The notes beneath the pieces are model-generated. The model was given only the letters and a program-made list of their open reading frames with translations. It was not told where the DNA came from and did not search any database. From the NCBI RefSeq assembly GCF_006782915.1, contig NZ_VCNP01000057.1:1-51533 (forward strand): 51,533 bases of DNA. The letters are read 5' to 3'. The position numbers were made by a program, and so were the translations under genes. Shown here in pieces: positions 7,729 through 16,270 of the stretch; position 1 is the first letter of the stretch, and each line of letters starts with the position of its first letter. This DNA is from Streptomyces calvus. GTDB lineage: Bacteria > Actinomycetota > Actinomycetes > Streptomycetales > Streptomycetaceae.

Positions 7729-8829
7729 ATGGACAGGAAACCCATGGACAGAAAGCGCATTCTCGTGGTCCGGCCGGACGAGCTGGGACCCGGCGAGCTG
7801 AAGACCTGGAGAGAGCTGCGCGCGGAGTCCGGAGCACCCGGCAACCCCTTCCTCGACCCGGCGTTCACCACGGCCGTCGGCCAGGTCAGCCCAGCCGCCC
7901 GGGTGGCCGTCTTACAGGACGACGGCACACCCGTCGGATTCTTCCCGTACGAGAAGGGGCCGCTGGGGCAGGGCCGGGCCATCGGGCTGGGCGTGTCGGA
8001 CAGCCAGGGGGCCGTGCTGCGCCCCGGCGTCCGCGTCGACCCGCGCACCCTGCTCGCCGCCTGCCGGCTCTCCTCCTGGGAGTTCGACAACCTGGAGGCC
8101 GGCCAGGACCTCTTCCTGCCGTACGCCGCCGAACGGCTCGCCGCGCCCGTCGTCGACCTCGACGCCGGGTACGGGCCGTACCTCGACGGGCTGCGCACCC
8201 GTTCCCCCGGCTTCCTCAAGCAGACCCTGGCCAAGGAGCGCAGGCTCGCCCGGCAGGTCGGCGAGGTGCGGTTCGTGTACGACGCCCGGGACCCGGAGGC
8301 GCTGCGGGCGCTGATGCGCTGGAAGTCGGCCCAGTACCGTCGGACGGGCCGGCGGGACCGGTTCGCGCAGCAGTGGATCACCGGGCTGGTGGACCTGCTG
8401 GCACACGGCGACGACCCCGAGTGCCGCGGAGTACTCTCCGTGCTGTACGCCGCCGGCCGCCCCGTGGCCGCCCACTTCGGACTGCGCTCGGCCACGGTCC
8501 TGTCCTGGTGGTTCCCGGCGTACGACCGTGACCTGGGACGGTACTCACCGGGCCTGGTGCTGCACCTGCGGATGCTGGAGGCGGCCGCCGCCGACGGGAT
8601 CCGCATGGTCGACCTGGGCAGCGGGCCCGCCCGCTACAAGGACTCCCTCAAGACCCGCGAACTGCCGGTTTACGAGGGCGCCGTGGTGCGTGGGGGAGCG
8701 GGCGGGGCCGCGTACCGGCTGGGCCGGGAGCCCGCCAGGGCGGCCCGCCGCTTCGTGCGCGGCCACCCCCGGGTCGCCGCCGCGGCCCGGCACACCCTGA
8801 CGCGGCTGGCGCGGCTCCGCGAGCGCTGA
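7729..8829 (+). CDS. CelD/BcsL-type GNAT N-acetyltransferase with a TTA codon
   Basis: A 366-aa cytosolic protein of the acetyltransferase group found in exopolysaccharide and cellulose clusters (CelD/FemAB-like GNAT, Pfam Acetyltransf_6 type). The core includes KQTLAKERRLARQVGEVRF (about 164-182), the central RWKSAQYRRTGRRDRF and the C-terminal LVLHLRMLEAAAADG / MVDLGSG motif. It may acylate a sugar or amino group in a cell-surface polymer. The ATG at 7729 has AGGAGG-type spacing (GCAGGAGG just upstream). Codon 62 (7912-7914) is TTA, the rare leucine codon read by bldA tRNA in Streptomyces, so translation may be tied to development. I see no polysaccharide synthase nearby, so the substrate is open. 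Confidence 0.85.
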   Translation: MDRKPMDRKRILVVRPDELGPGELKTWRELRAESGAPGNPFLDPAFTTAVGQVSPAARVAVLQDDGTPVGFFPYEKGPLGQGRAIGLGVSDSQGAVLRPGVRVDPRTLLAACRLSSWEFDNLEAGQDLFLPYAAERLAAPVVDLDAGYGPYLDGLRTRSPGFLKQTLAKERRLARQVGEVRFVYDARDPEALRALMRWKSAQYRRTGRRDRFAQQWITGLVDLLAHGDDPECRGVLSVLYAAGRPVAAHFGLRSATVLSWWFPAYDRDLGRYSPGLVLHLRMLEAAAADGIRMVDLGSGPARYKDSLKTRELPVYEGAVVRGGAGGAAYRLGREPARAARRFVRGHPRVAAAARHTLTRLARLRER

Positions 8830-8835
8830 CCCGCG

Positions 8836-8861
8836 CCGCGTACGCCGACGTCGGTACGCGG
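8836..8861. terminator. Inverted repeat CCGCGTAC/GTACGCGG
   Basis: 8-bp arms (8836-8843, 8854-8861) enclose CCGACGTCGG-like sequence, 7 bases after the acetyltransferase stop and 55 bp before the next start codon. It could terminate the upstream gene or act as an operator for the downstream one. Confidence 0.4.
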
Positions 8862-8915
8862 GATTACTCCCGCCGTCAGATGTTCCCGGCGTCCGGGCCC
8901 GGCACCGTGGGGTGC

Positions 8916-9449
8916 GTGAAACTCAGCCGCCCCGCACGCCGGGCCCACCTCGTCATCCACGTCACCGCCTCCGCCGGCTGGCTCGGACTCACCGTCGGGC
9001 TGCTTGCCCTCGGCGTCACCGCGACCACCACCGGCTCACCGGCCGCGGTGGAGGCGTCCGTCCGGGCCATGAAGCTGTTCGCCGACTGGCTCCTGCTGCC
9101 GCTCGCCCTGCTCACGCTCGGCAGCGGCCTCGTGCTGTCCCTGGGCACCCCGTGGGGACTGGCCAGGCACCGATGGGTCGTCACGAAGTTCTGGCTGACC
9201 CTGGCCACCACCGCCGCGACGGCCTTTGCGCTGCGGCCCGGAGTGGACGCCGCCGTGGCGGCCGCGGCCGCCGGGCATCCGCTGCCCGACGGGGGAGACG
9301 TCCTGGCGGGGCCGGTCGTCTCCCTGAGCGCCTACCTGTTCATGACGGCAGTCTCGATCCTCAAGCCGTGGGGCCTGACACGCCGCGGCCGGCGTCTGCG
9401 GGCGGCGGCGGCCCGGCGGCCGGAGCCCGCCGGACCGGCCCGCCCCTGA
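8916..9449 (+). CDS. Small integral membrane protein (DUF2269-like)
   Basis: A 177-aa protein with four predicted helices: about 10-37, 50-72, 86-106 and 133-152 (VVSLSAYLFMTAVSILKPW). An Arg-rich cytoplasmic tail ends the chain. The HLVIHVTASAGWLG and RHRWVVTKFWLTL segments resemble DUF2269-type proteins, whose function is unknown. I prefer GTG 8916 (KLSRPARRAHLV) over ATG 8880: the longer form adds 12 residues of no membrane character and has no ribosome-binding site. It may be leaderless or weakly translated. Confidence 0.8.
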   Translation: MKLSRPARRAHLVIHVTASAGWLGLTVGLLALGVTATTTGSPAAVEASVRAMKLFADWLLLPLALLTLGSGLVLSLGTPWGLARHRWVVTKFWLTLATTAATAFALRPGVDAAVAAAAAGHPLPDGGDVLAGPVVSLSAYLFMTAVSILKPWGLTRRGRRLRAAAARRPEPAGPARP

Positions 9450-9472
9450 CACCGGCCGGGCACGCCGTCACC

Positions 9473-11389
9473 TCACAGGGTGCGCTCCATCCGGTCGGCC
9501 ATCAGCCGCACGAAGCGCGCCGGGTCCTTCGGCCGGCCGCCCTCCGCCAACACGGCCAGCGCGTACAGCAGTTCGGCGGTGTCGGAGAGGTCCGAGCGGT
9601 CCTCGCGCTCGCCGTACGCCTCGTTCAGCCCCTTCACCAGCGCGTGATCCGGGTTGAGTTCGAGGATGCGCCTGGTGCGCGGCACCTCCTGGCCCATGGC
9701 CCGGTACATGTTCTCCAGCGCCGGCGTCAGATCGCTGGAGTCGGCGACGAGACAGGCCGGGGACACCGTCAGACGCGTCGACAGACGCACCTCCTTGACG
9801 TCCTCCGACAGCTGCTCCCGCATCCAGCCGAGCAGACCCGCGTAGTCCTCGGCCTGCTTCTCCCGCTCGCCCTCGCTCTGCTCGTCCTCCCGCGCGCCGA
9901 GGTCGATCTCGCCCTTGGCGATCGACCGCAACGCCTTGCCCTCGAACTCGCCCACGGCGTCGACCCACACCTCGTCGACGGGGTCGGTGAGCAGCAGCAC
10001 CTCGATGCCGCGCTCCCTGAACGCCTCCATGTGCGGGGAGTTGTCGATGCTCTCCCGGGACTCGCCGGTGATGTAGTAGATGTCGTCCTGGCCGTCCGGC
10101 ATCCGCTCCACGTACTGCTTCAGCGTGACCGTGCCGTCGTCGCCGTGCGTGGTGGCGAACGACGTCACCGCGAGGAGCGCGTCACGGTTGTCGGGGTCGG
10201 TGATCAGACCCTCCTTGACCACGGCCCCGAACTCCCGCCAGAACGTGGCGTAGCGCTCGGCGTCGTCGGTCATCATGCTCTTGACCGACGACAGGACCTT
10301 CTTGGTGAGCCGGCGCTGCATCATCCGGATGTGCCGGTCCTGCTGGAGGATCTCGCGGGACACGTTCAGCGAGAGGTCCTGCGCGTCCACGACGCCCTTG
10401 ACGAACCGCAGGTACGGCGGCAGCAGTTCCTCGCAGTCGTCCATGATGAAGACGCGCTTGACGTACAGCTGCAGCCCGCGCCGGAAGTTCTGGTTGAACA
10501 GGTCGTGCGGGGCGTGCGACGGCACGAACAGCAGGGCCTGGTACTCGAAGGTGCCCTCGGCCTGCAGCTGGATGGTCTCCAGGGGCTCGCGCCAGTCGTG
10601 GCCGATGTGCTTGTACAGCTCGTGGTACTCCTCCTCGGACACCTCCTCGCGCGAGCGCGCCCACAGCGCCTTCATCGAGTTCAGCGTCTCGGGCGCGGAC
10701 GCCTCGCCGTCGTCGCCCTTCTCGCCGTTCTGGCCGTTCTGGCCGACGAGCCTGATGGGCCAGGTGATGAAGTCCGAGTACCGCTTGACGATCTCCTTGA
10801 TCTTCCACACCGAGGTGTAGTCGTGCAGCTGGTTGTCGGGGTCGGCCGGCTTGAGGTGCAGCGTCACCGAGGTGCCCTGCGGAGCGTCGTCGACCTTCTC
10901 CAGCGTGTACGTGCCCTCGCCGCGCGACGTCCACCGCGTGCCCTGCCGCTCACCGGCCCGCCGGGTGAGCAGGGTGACCTCGTCCGCGACCATGAAGCCC
11001 GAGTAGAAGCCGACGCCGAACTGGCCGATCAGCCCCTCCGTCCCGGCCCCGTCCTGGGCCTCGCGCAGCTCGCGCAGGAACGCGGCGGTGCCCGAGTTGG
11101 CGATCGTGCCGATCAGCCGGCCGACCTCGTCGTACGACATCCCGATGCCGTTGTCCCGCACGGTCAGCGTACGGGCGTCCTGGTCGGTCTCGAGCTCGAT
11201 GTGCAGGTCGGAGACGTCGGCGTCGAGCGTGTCGTCCCGCAGCGCCGCCAGACGCAGCTTGTCCAGCGCGTCGGAGGCGTTGGAGACGAGCTCACGCAGG
11301 AAGACGTCCTTGTTCGAGTAGACCGAGTGGATCATCAGCTGGAGCAGCTGACGGGCCTCTACCTGGAACTCAAACGTTTCGGTCGGCAT
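9473..11389 (-). CDS. htpG: Molecular chaperone HtpG (Hsp90)
   Basis: A full-length 638-aa bacterial Hsp90. The N-terminal GHKL ATPase has [16 protein letters not shown] (Glu33, Asn37), VRDNGIGMS (79-85) and GQFGVGFYS. The middle domain has [14 protein letters not shown] and [22 protein letters not shown]. The C-terminal dimerisation domain follows, without the eukaryotic MEEVD tail. It acts in the cytosol on unfolded clients under heat or oxidative stress. It is transcribed alone. The upstream spacer holds a TTGACT hexamer (11445-11450) within an imperfect palindrome, but no HspR or CIRCE site. Convergent to the DUF2269-like gene, with 23 bp between stops. Confidence 0.98.
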
Positions 11390-11769
11390 GGTGCGCGATT
11401 ACCTCACTGGTCCATGAAGTACCGGATGCTGGCGCGTTCACTTTAGTCAACACGGCCTCGCACTCCTGGCCGGTTTGCGGGGAGCCGATCATGAGGGTGG
11501 CGAGCGGACCGCCGCGTCCGGCGGCCACGGCCGTGTCCGGCAGGCCCGGGCCACCGTCCGTGTCCGCCGGTCGGCGACGCCGGGCGGGGGCGGCGGACGC
11601 GCCGCGCGCCACGGGGGCGAGGACGGGGTGGCCGTGCGGCGCGTGCCGGAGGCCGGGACGGAGGGTGCGGGTCGCGGGGCGGGCCGCCGGGCCGTGAGGT
11701 GCGCCGACCGCATTCGGGCGGAATCAGGTCGTCCGGCTGGTTTTTTCTCCGGCGTGCGAGCATGGGTGG
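11390..11769. other. 380-bp divergent spacer between htpG and the RsbQ-like gene
   Basis: Apart from the htpG promoter area and the palindrome at 11436-11451, this is Arg/Pro-codon-like GC-rich sequence. Open frames on both strands encode only low-complexity Arg-rich strings, so I call no gene. A T-run (GGTTTTTTC near 11739-11748) precedes the RsbQ-like start and may be part of its promoter. Confidence 0.6.
11436..11451. promoter_or_regulatory. Imperfect palindrome over a TTGACT box upstream of htpG
   Basis: GTTCAC-TTTA-GTCAAC has one mismatch per arm. On the minus strand it contains TTGACT, a possible -35 box about 60 bp before the htpG start. A repressor site is possible; the -10 is not clear. 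Confidence 0.3.
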
Positions 11770-12576
11770 ATGAGCATCCAACGCAGGAACAACATCCGTG
11801 TGTCCGGTCGCACGTCCGGACGCACGGTCGTCCTGGCGCACGGATTCGGCTGTGACCAGAACATGTGGCGTCTGGTCGAGCCGGCTCTGGCCAAGGACCA
11901 TCGGGTGGTGCTCTTCGACTACGTGGGCGCCGGCCGCTCCGATCTGTCCGCCTGGCAGGAGGAGCGCTACTCCTCCCTCGAGGGCTACGCCCGCGACGTG
12001 GTCGAGGTCTGCGAGGAACTCGACCTCCGGGACGCGGTGCTGGTCGGCCACTCCGTGAGCGCGATGGTCGGCGTGCTGGCCCGTGCCGCGGCGCCGGAAC
12101 GCATCGGCTCGCTGGTCATGGTGTGCCCCTCGCCGTACTACATCGACGAGGACGGCTACCGCGGCGGATTCACCGCGGAGGACATCGACGAACTCCTGGA
12201 GTCGCTGGAGTCGAACTACCTGGGCTGGTCGGCGGCCATGGCCCCGGTGATCATGGGCAACCCGGACCGGCCCGAGCTGGGCGAGGAGCTGGCCAACAGC
12301 TTCTGCGCCACCGACCCGGACATCGCCCGGGTCTTCGCGCGCACCACGTTCCTGTCCGACAGCCGCAAGGAGCTGGCGGACGTGACCGCGCCCACGCTGA
12401 TCCTGGAGTGCGAGCAGGACGCCATCGCCCCCCGGGAGGTCGGCGCGTACGTCCACTCCGCGATCCCCGGAAGCGAACTGGTCACCCTGGCCGCCACCGG
12501 CCACTGCCCCCAGCTGAGCGCCCCGGAGGCCACCGCCTCCGCGATCTCCTCGTTCGTCGCGGACCTGGAGCGATGA
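11770..12576 (+). CDS. rsbQ: RsbQ-like alpha/beta hydrolase, energy-stress signalling
   Basis: A 268-aa alpha/beta hydrolase very close in motif to Bacillus RsbQ. It has the oxyanion strand VVLAHGFGCDQNMW (20-33), nucleophile Ser95 in LVGHSVSAMVG, Asp217 (ECEQDAIAP) and His245 (TGHCPQLSAPE). In B. subtilis, RsbQ is needed for the PAS phosphatase RsbP to activate sigma-B; plant KAI2/D14 receptors share the fold. The stop codon overlaps the start of the next gene (ATGA), which encodes just such a PAS-PP2C phosphatase, so the pair is very probably functional. The ATG at 11770 is preceded by GGGTGG at poor spacing. The small-molecule ligand is unknown. Confidence 0.85.
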   Translation: MSIQRRNNIRVSGRTSGRTVVLAHGFGCDQNMWRLVEPALAKDHRVVLFDYVGAGRSDLSAWQEERYSSLEGYARDVVEVCEELDLRDAVLVGHSVSAMVGVLARAAAPERIGSLVMVCPSPYYIDEDGYRGGFTAEDIDELLESLESNYLGWSAAMAPVIMGNPDRPELGEELANSFCATDPDIARVFARTTFLSDSRKELADVTAPTLILECEQDAIAPREVGAYVHSAIPGSELVTLAATGHCPQLSAPEATASAISSFVADLER

Positions 12577-13853
12577 ATCCGGCGGCAGGCGGCTCCGACG
12601 GATCGGGCATGGGCCTGCCCAGCACCCGCGCGGCCTTCAGCGCCCTGCTGGAGGACTCCGCGGAGGACCTGTACGAGTCGGCGCCGTGCGGCTACCTGTC
12701 CACCCTGATGGACGGCACCATCGCCAAGGTCAACGCGACCCTGCTGGGCTGGCTCGGGCTGACCCGCGACGAGGTCGTCGGCCGCATGCACTTCAGCGAC
12801 CTGCTCACGGTCGGCGGCAAGCTGTACCACGAGACGCACTTCGCCCCGCTGCTGCGCATGCAGGGACACCTCGGCGGGATCGCCCTGGACATGCGCACCG
12901 CACAGGGCGCCAAGCTGCCGGTGCTGGTCACCTCCACGGTCAAGACCAGCGACGACGGCGAGCCCCTGCTGATCAGGACCACCGTCTTCGACGCCACCGA
13001 CCGGCGCGCCTACGAGCGGGAACTGCTGCGCGCCCGGCGCGTGGCCGAGGAGGCGCGCGCCCAGGCGGAGGCCGACCGCGAGCGGCTGCGCGAGGCGCTG
13101 GCCGTCCTCCAGCAGAGCCTGCTGCCCGCGGCCCTGCCCCACATCCCCGGCGTGGAGACCGCCTGCCACTACCACACGGCCTCACCGATCGAGCTGGGCG
13201 GCGACTTCTACGACCTGTTCCCGGTGGACGACGACAAGCGGTTCGCCTTCTTCCTCGGCGACGTGTGCGGCAAGGGACCGCAGGCCGCCGCGCTGACCTC
13301 CCTCACCCGCTACACCCTGCGCGCCGCCGCCCTGCACGCCTCCGATCCCGTCGCCAACCTGCGCATCCTCAACACGGTGCTGCTGGACCGCTACACCGGT
13401 GACGATCCGCGGTACTGCACCGCCGTGGTCGGCCTGATGGAACGCTCGGGGAACACCGTGGACGTCCACCTGGCCTCCGGCGGCCATCCCCCCGCCCTGG
13501 TGGTGCGCGGCGACGGCGGCGCGGAGTACCTCTCGACCCGGGGCGGCATGCTCGTCGGCGCCCTTCCCGACGCCCAGTTCGTCGACGTCCACGTCAGGCT
13601 GCGGCCGGGGGACACGCTGCTGCTGTACACCGACGGCATCACCGAGGCCCGTACCGGGCCCGACCGGGAGCTGTACGGATACGAGGCCCTGGAGGCCTTC
13701 GCCGCCGGCCTCGCCCCCGCCGGCCCCCGCCGGCTGGTCGACGCGCTGACGGGGCTGCTGCGCGGCTTCGGCGACGGGCTCGACGACGACACGGCCCTGC
13801 TCGCGATCGGCCTCCCCGCCCGCACCGACACCGAATCGGAAAACCAGGCATGA
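12573..13853 (+). CDS. PAS-PP2C (SpoIIE-type) serine phosphatase, RsbP-like
   Basis: A 426-aa cytosolic phosphatase. A PAS domain spans about 30-145 (SAPCGYLSTLMDGTIAKVN, FDATDRRAYERE exit), a signalling coiled coil 143-185 (LLRARRVAEEARAQAEADRE) and a PP2C/SpoIIE domain 185-420. The PP2C metal-binding residues are Asp211 (LGGDFYDLF) and Asp230 (FFLGDVCGKGPQ), with LLLYTDGITEAR and DDDTALLAI later on. Its expected job is to dephosphorylate an anti-anti-sigma factor; the STAS protein encoded next overlaps it by ATGA. The ATG at 12573 overlaps the stop of the RsbQ-like gene, indicating translational coupling. The order hydrolase - PAS phosphatase - STAS mirrors the energy branch of the sigma-B pathway. 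Confidence 0.92.
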   Translation: MNPAAGGSDGSGMGLPSTRAAFSALLEDSAEDLYESAPCGYLSTLMDGTIAKVNATLLGWLGLTRDEVVGRMHFSDLLTVGGKLYHETHFAPLLRMQGHLGGIALDMRTAQGAKLPVLVTSTVKTSDDGEPLLIRTTVFDATDRRAYERELLRARRVAEEARAQAEADRERLREALAVLQQSLLPAALPHIPGVETACHYHTASPIELGGDFYDLFPVDDDKRFAFFLGDVCGKGPQAAALTSLTRYTLRAAALHASDPVANLRILNTVLLDRYTGDDPRYCTAVVGLMERSGNTVDVHLASGGHPPALVVRGDGGAEYLSTRGGMLVGALPDAQFVDVHVRLRPGDTLLLYTDGITEARTGPDRELYGYEALEAFAAGLAPAGPRRLVDALTGLLRGFGDGLDDDTALLAIGLPARTDTESENQA

Positions 13854-14188
13854 ACCCCTTGACGATCACCGCGTCGCACGCGCCCGGCGGCCTCGTCCTC
13901 GAGGCCGTCGGCGACCTCGACCACACCAACGCGCAGCGCCTGCGCCACGCCGCGCAGGAGGCGGAGCTCCCGCCCGGCGGGCTCCTGGTGGTGGACCTGA
14001 GCAGGCTCGAGTTCTGCGACTCGAGCGGCATCACCGCGCTGATCGCCGTGCGCAACCGCGCCGAGGCGGCCGGCGGCGCGCTGGTCCTGGTGGTCGTGTC
14101 GGCCGCTCTCCGGCGCCTGCTGAACCTGACCGGACTCGACCAGGTGCTCGACGTCCGGGACGCCGTGCCGCTGCTCACCGACCACTGA
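13850..14188 (+). CDS. STAS-domain anti-sigma factor antagonist
   Basis: A 112-aa single-domain STAS protein of the SpoIIAA/RsbV class. The phosphoacceptor loop LEFCDSSGITAL puts Ser58 in the same place as Ser58 of SpoIIAA. When dephosphorylated it should bind an RsbW-type kinase and free a sigma factor; the kinase re-phosphorylates it. It overlaps the PP2C gene by ATGA, so the phosphatase and its likely substrate are made together. A candidate kinase partner is the RsbW-like protein encoded at 16271. No sigma factor gene is in the window. Confidence 0.92.
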   Translation: MNPLTITASHAPGGLVLEAVGDLDHTNAQRLRHAAQEAELPPGGLLVVDLSRLEFCDSSGITALIAVRNRAEAAGGALVLVVVSAALRRLLNLTGLDQVLDVRDAVPLLTDH

Positions 14189-14212
14189 GCGCGAGGCGCG
14201 GCCCGTGCCCGA

Positions 14213-14804
14213 CCCGGCGATGCCTCTTTCGCGGCCCTCACCCAGCGCCTGGGCGCCCGGTTCACCATGCCGCTCGGCATGCTGCTCCAGGCCGCCGCCT
14301 GCTTCGGCATGCTCACCTGGCGGACCGACTCGTCGTACGCCACGATGTCGCCGCCGTTCATCGCGCTCGGTCTCGGCGTCGGCATGGTGATGGCCGCCTC
14401 CTCCGAGGCCGTCGTCGGCAACGCCCGTCCGCGACGGCGGCGTGGCCGGCGGGCTCCAGGCCACCACGCTGCAGATCGGCGGAGCGCTGGGCACCTCCGT
14501 GCTGGTCTCCCTCATCAGCGGCAGGGTCGGCGCCACCCTCACCGGGGAACTGACCGCCGCGGGCGTGCCCGCCGACCTGGCCGGACGGCTCCACGAGGCC
14601 AGGGACGCGGTCGCCATGGGCGTCGCCCCCGTCTCCGCCGACATGCCGGCCGGCCTCCGGGCGGCCGTCGCCCGGGGCAGCGGCGAGGCCTTCCTCAACG
14701 GCGTCCACACCGCCTTCGTCCTCGCCGGTCTGCTGTGCCTCGCGGGCGCGGTCCTGGCCGCCGTGGCTCTCGCCCGCCCCGCGCGGGAGCCGGCGGCGCA
14801 CTGA
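14213..14804 (+). pseudogene. Remnant of a DHA2-family MFS transporter (5' truncated, frameshifted)
   Basis: The frame from 14213 reads the loop LTQRLGARFTMPLG and membrane helices of a drug:proton antiporter up to EAVVGNA. Near 14423-14426 the family motif continues in another frame (VRDGGVAGGLQATTLQIGG, then two more helices to the stop at 14804). A GCC-C-GTC junction where GCC-CCC-GTC would restore the frame suggests loss of 2 bases from a C-run. The first eight or so helices are missing altogether. Both lesions make it non-functional. It sits directly after the STAS gene. Confidence 0.8.
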
Positions 14805-14968
14805 CCCGCAGACGGCGGGCGCCCCGGCCACCCGGCCGCCCGCCACCCACCCCGTGCATCCTCCGGGCGTGCCCCGTCCGGGTCCGGGCACCCGGAGGGA
14901 TGCCGGACGCGAGGCTGGGCACCCGGCCGGGCGCGGACACGAGCGTGACGACGGGCAAGGGGCCGACG

Positions 14969-16156
14969 ATGACGCTGCGGATCGGGGCAGAGGAAGAGTT
15001 CCACCTGGTGGACGAGGTGAGCGGCCGTCTCGTGCCCCGCGCCGACACGCTCCTCGCGCGGCTCCCGCGCCCCGGGTTCACCCGCGAACTGCAACAGTCC
15101 GTCGTGGAGCACAACAGCCGCGTGCACGACAGCCTCGACGGGCTCCACGCGGACCTGACCGCCGCCCGCCGCCGCCTGGACGAGGCCGCCGCCCTCCTCG
15201 GCCTGGCCCCCGTGGCCGCCGGCACCGTCCCGCTGGCCCCCGCCGCCGCCCACGACATCACCCCGGAACCCCGCTACCTGGGCATGGCCGACGACTACCG
15301 GCGGATCGCCGACGAACAGCTCGTGTGCAGCGCCCAGATCCACGTCGACGTACCCGACCGGGACACCGCGGTACGCGCCATGTGCCCACTGTCGCCCTGG
15401 CTGCCGCCGCTGCTGGCACTGTCGGCCAGTTCGCCGTTCTGGCTCGGGACCGACACCGGGTACGCCAGCTGGCGCACCATGCTGTGGCAGCGCTGGCCGA
15501 CCGCGGGCCCCGCCGGCTGCTACCGCGACGCCGCCGAGTACGAGGCCGCCGCCGACGCGCTGATCGGCTCGGGCGTCATCACCGACACCGGCATGCTCTA
15601 CCAGGACGTACGGCCCTCCGCCCACCAGGACACCCTGGAACTGCGCATCTGCGACGCCTGCCCGCGCGCCGAGACCGTGGTGCTGATCGCCGGACTGTTC
15701 CGCGCCCTGGTGCACGACGCCCTCGACCGGCTGGCGCGGGGCGCGGCACCCCGGTGCGACGGGCACCACGAGTGGCTGCGCGCCGCCGCCTGGCGGGCCG
15801 CGCGCTCCGGCCTCGAAGGGCCGCTGGTCGACCCGCTGACCCGCCGCCCGGCACCGGCCGCCGACGTGCTGCGCCGGATGCTGCTGAGGCTGGTCCCCGC
15901 CCTGGAGGCCCACGGTGACGTCGCCACCGTGCGCGCGCTGCTCGACGAGGCCCTCCTGACCGGCAGCGCGGCGCACCGGCTGCGGCGGACGGCCGAACGG
16001 GAGGACCTGCGCGCCGGCACCCGCATGCTGGCCGCCGAGACCCGGGGCGACCGCCCCCCGACCCCCGCTTACGGACCCGGTCCCGGGCGGCGGCCCGCCA
16101 CCCCGCCGGGCACCGCGCGGATCCACACGCAGGCCGGCCCCGGCGGGCCGGCCTGA
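14969..16156 (+). CDS. Carboxylate-amine ligase, GCS2/YbdK family
   Basis: A 395-aa member of the glutamate-cysteine ligase type-2 family. It begins with LRIGAEEEFHLVD, where the Glu cluster binds the ATP metals. It continues with QQSVVEHNS, CSAQIHVDVPDRDTAVR, LSASSPFWLGTDTGYASWR and TLELRICDACPRAETVVLI. YbdK-type enzymes make gamma-glutamyl or related amide bonds weakly. In actinomycetes the true thiol is mycothiol, so a glutathione role is unlikely and the substrate is unknown. The last about 35 residues are a Pro-rich tail outside the fold. The ATG at 14969 follows CAAGGGG; the frame is open far upstream but overlaps the MFS remnant. Apparently monocistronic. Confidence 0.88.
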   Translation: MTLRIGAEEEFHLVDEVSGRLVPRADTLLARLPRPGFTRELQQSVVEHNSRVHDSLDGLHADLTAARRRLDEAAALLGLAPVAAGTVPLAPAAAHDITPEPRYLGMADDYRRIADEQLVCSAQIHVDVPDRDTAVRAMCPLSPWLPPLLALSASSPFWLGTDTGYASWRTMLWQRWPTAGPAGCYRDAAEYEAAADALIGSGVITDTGMLYQDVRPSAHQDTLELRICDACPRAETVVLIAGLFRALVHDALDRLARGAAPRCDGHHEWLRAAAWRAARSGLEGPLVDPLTRRPAPAADVLRRMLLRLVPALEAHGDVATVRALLDEALLTGSAAHRLRRTAEREDLRAGTRMLAAETRGDRPPTPAYGPGPGRRPATPPGTARIHTQAGPGGPA

Positions 16157-16210
16157 ACCGGTTGCCGACGCCCGTCCCGCGATGTCGGTACCACCTGTCA
16201 CACTTCTGTG

Positions 16211-16235
16211 GCGTGCGGGGGAGCGACGCGGGTAG
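16211..16235 (+). promoter_or_regulatory. Candidate SigB-type promoter GCGT-N15-GGGTAG
   Basis: It fits the Streptomyces SigB consensus GNNT-N14-16-GGGTAC/T except for the last base, 35 bp upstream of the anti-sigma kinase start. Autoregulation of a SigB regulator would be sensible, but the match is short. Confidence 0.35.
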
Positions 16236-16270
16236 TCGCGCGGTGTGATCGTTGAGTAGAGGCGGACCGG

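Noticed and set aside
8912..11446. An 844-codon plus-strand frame opposite htpG
   Set aside because: It is antisense to an intact Hsp90 gene.
11764..11769. GGGTGG as a SigB -10 box for the RsbQ-like gene
   Set aside because: It abuts the start codon, and the last bases do not match GGGTAC/T.
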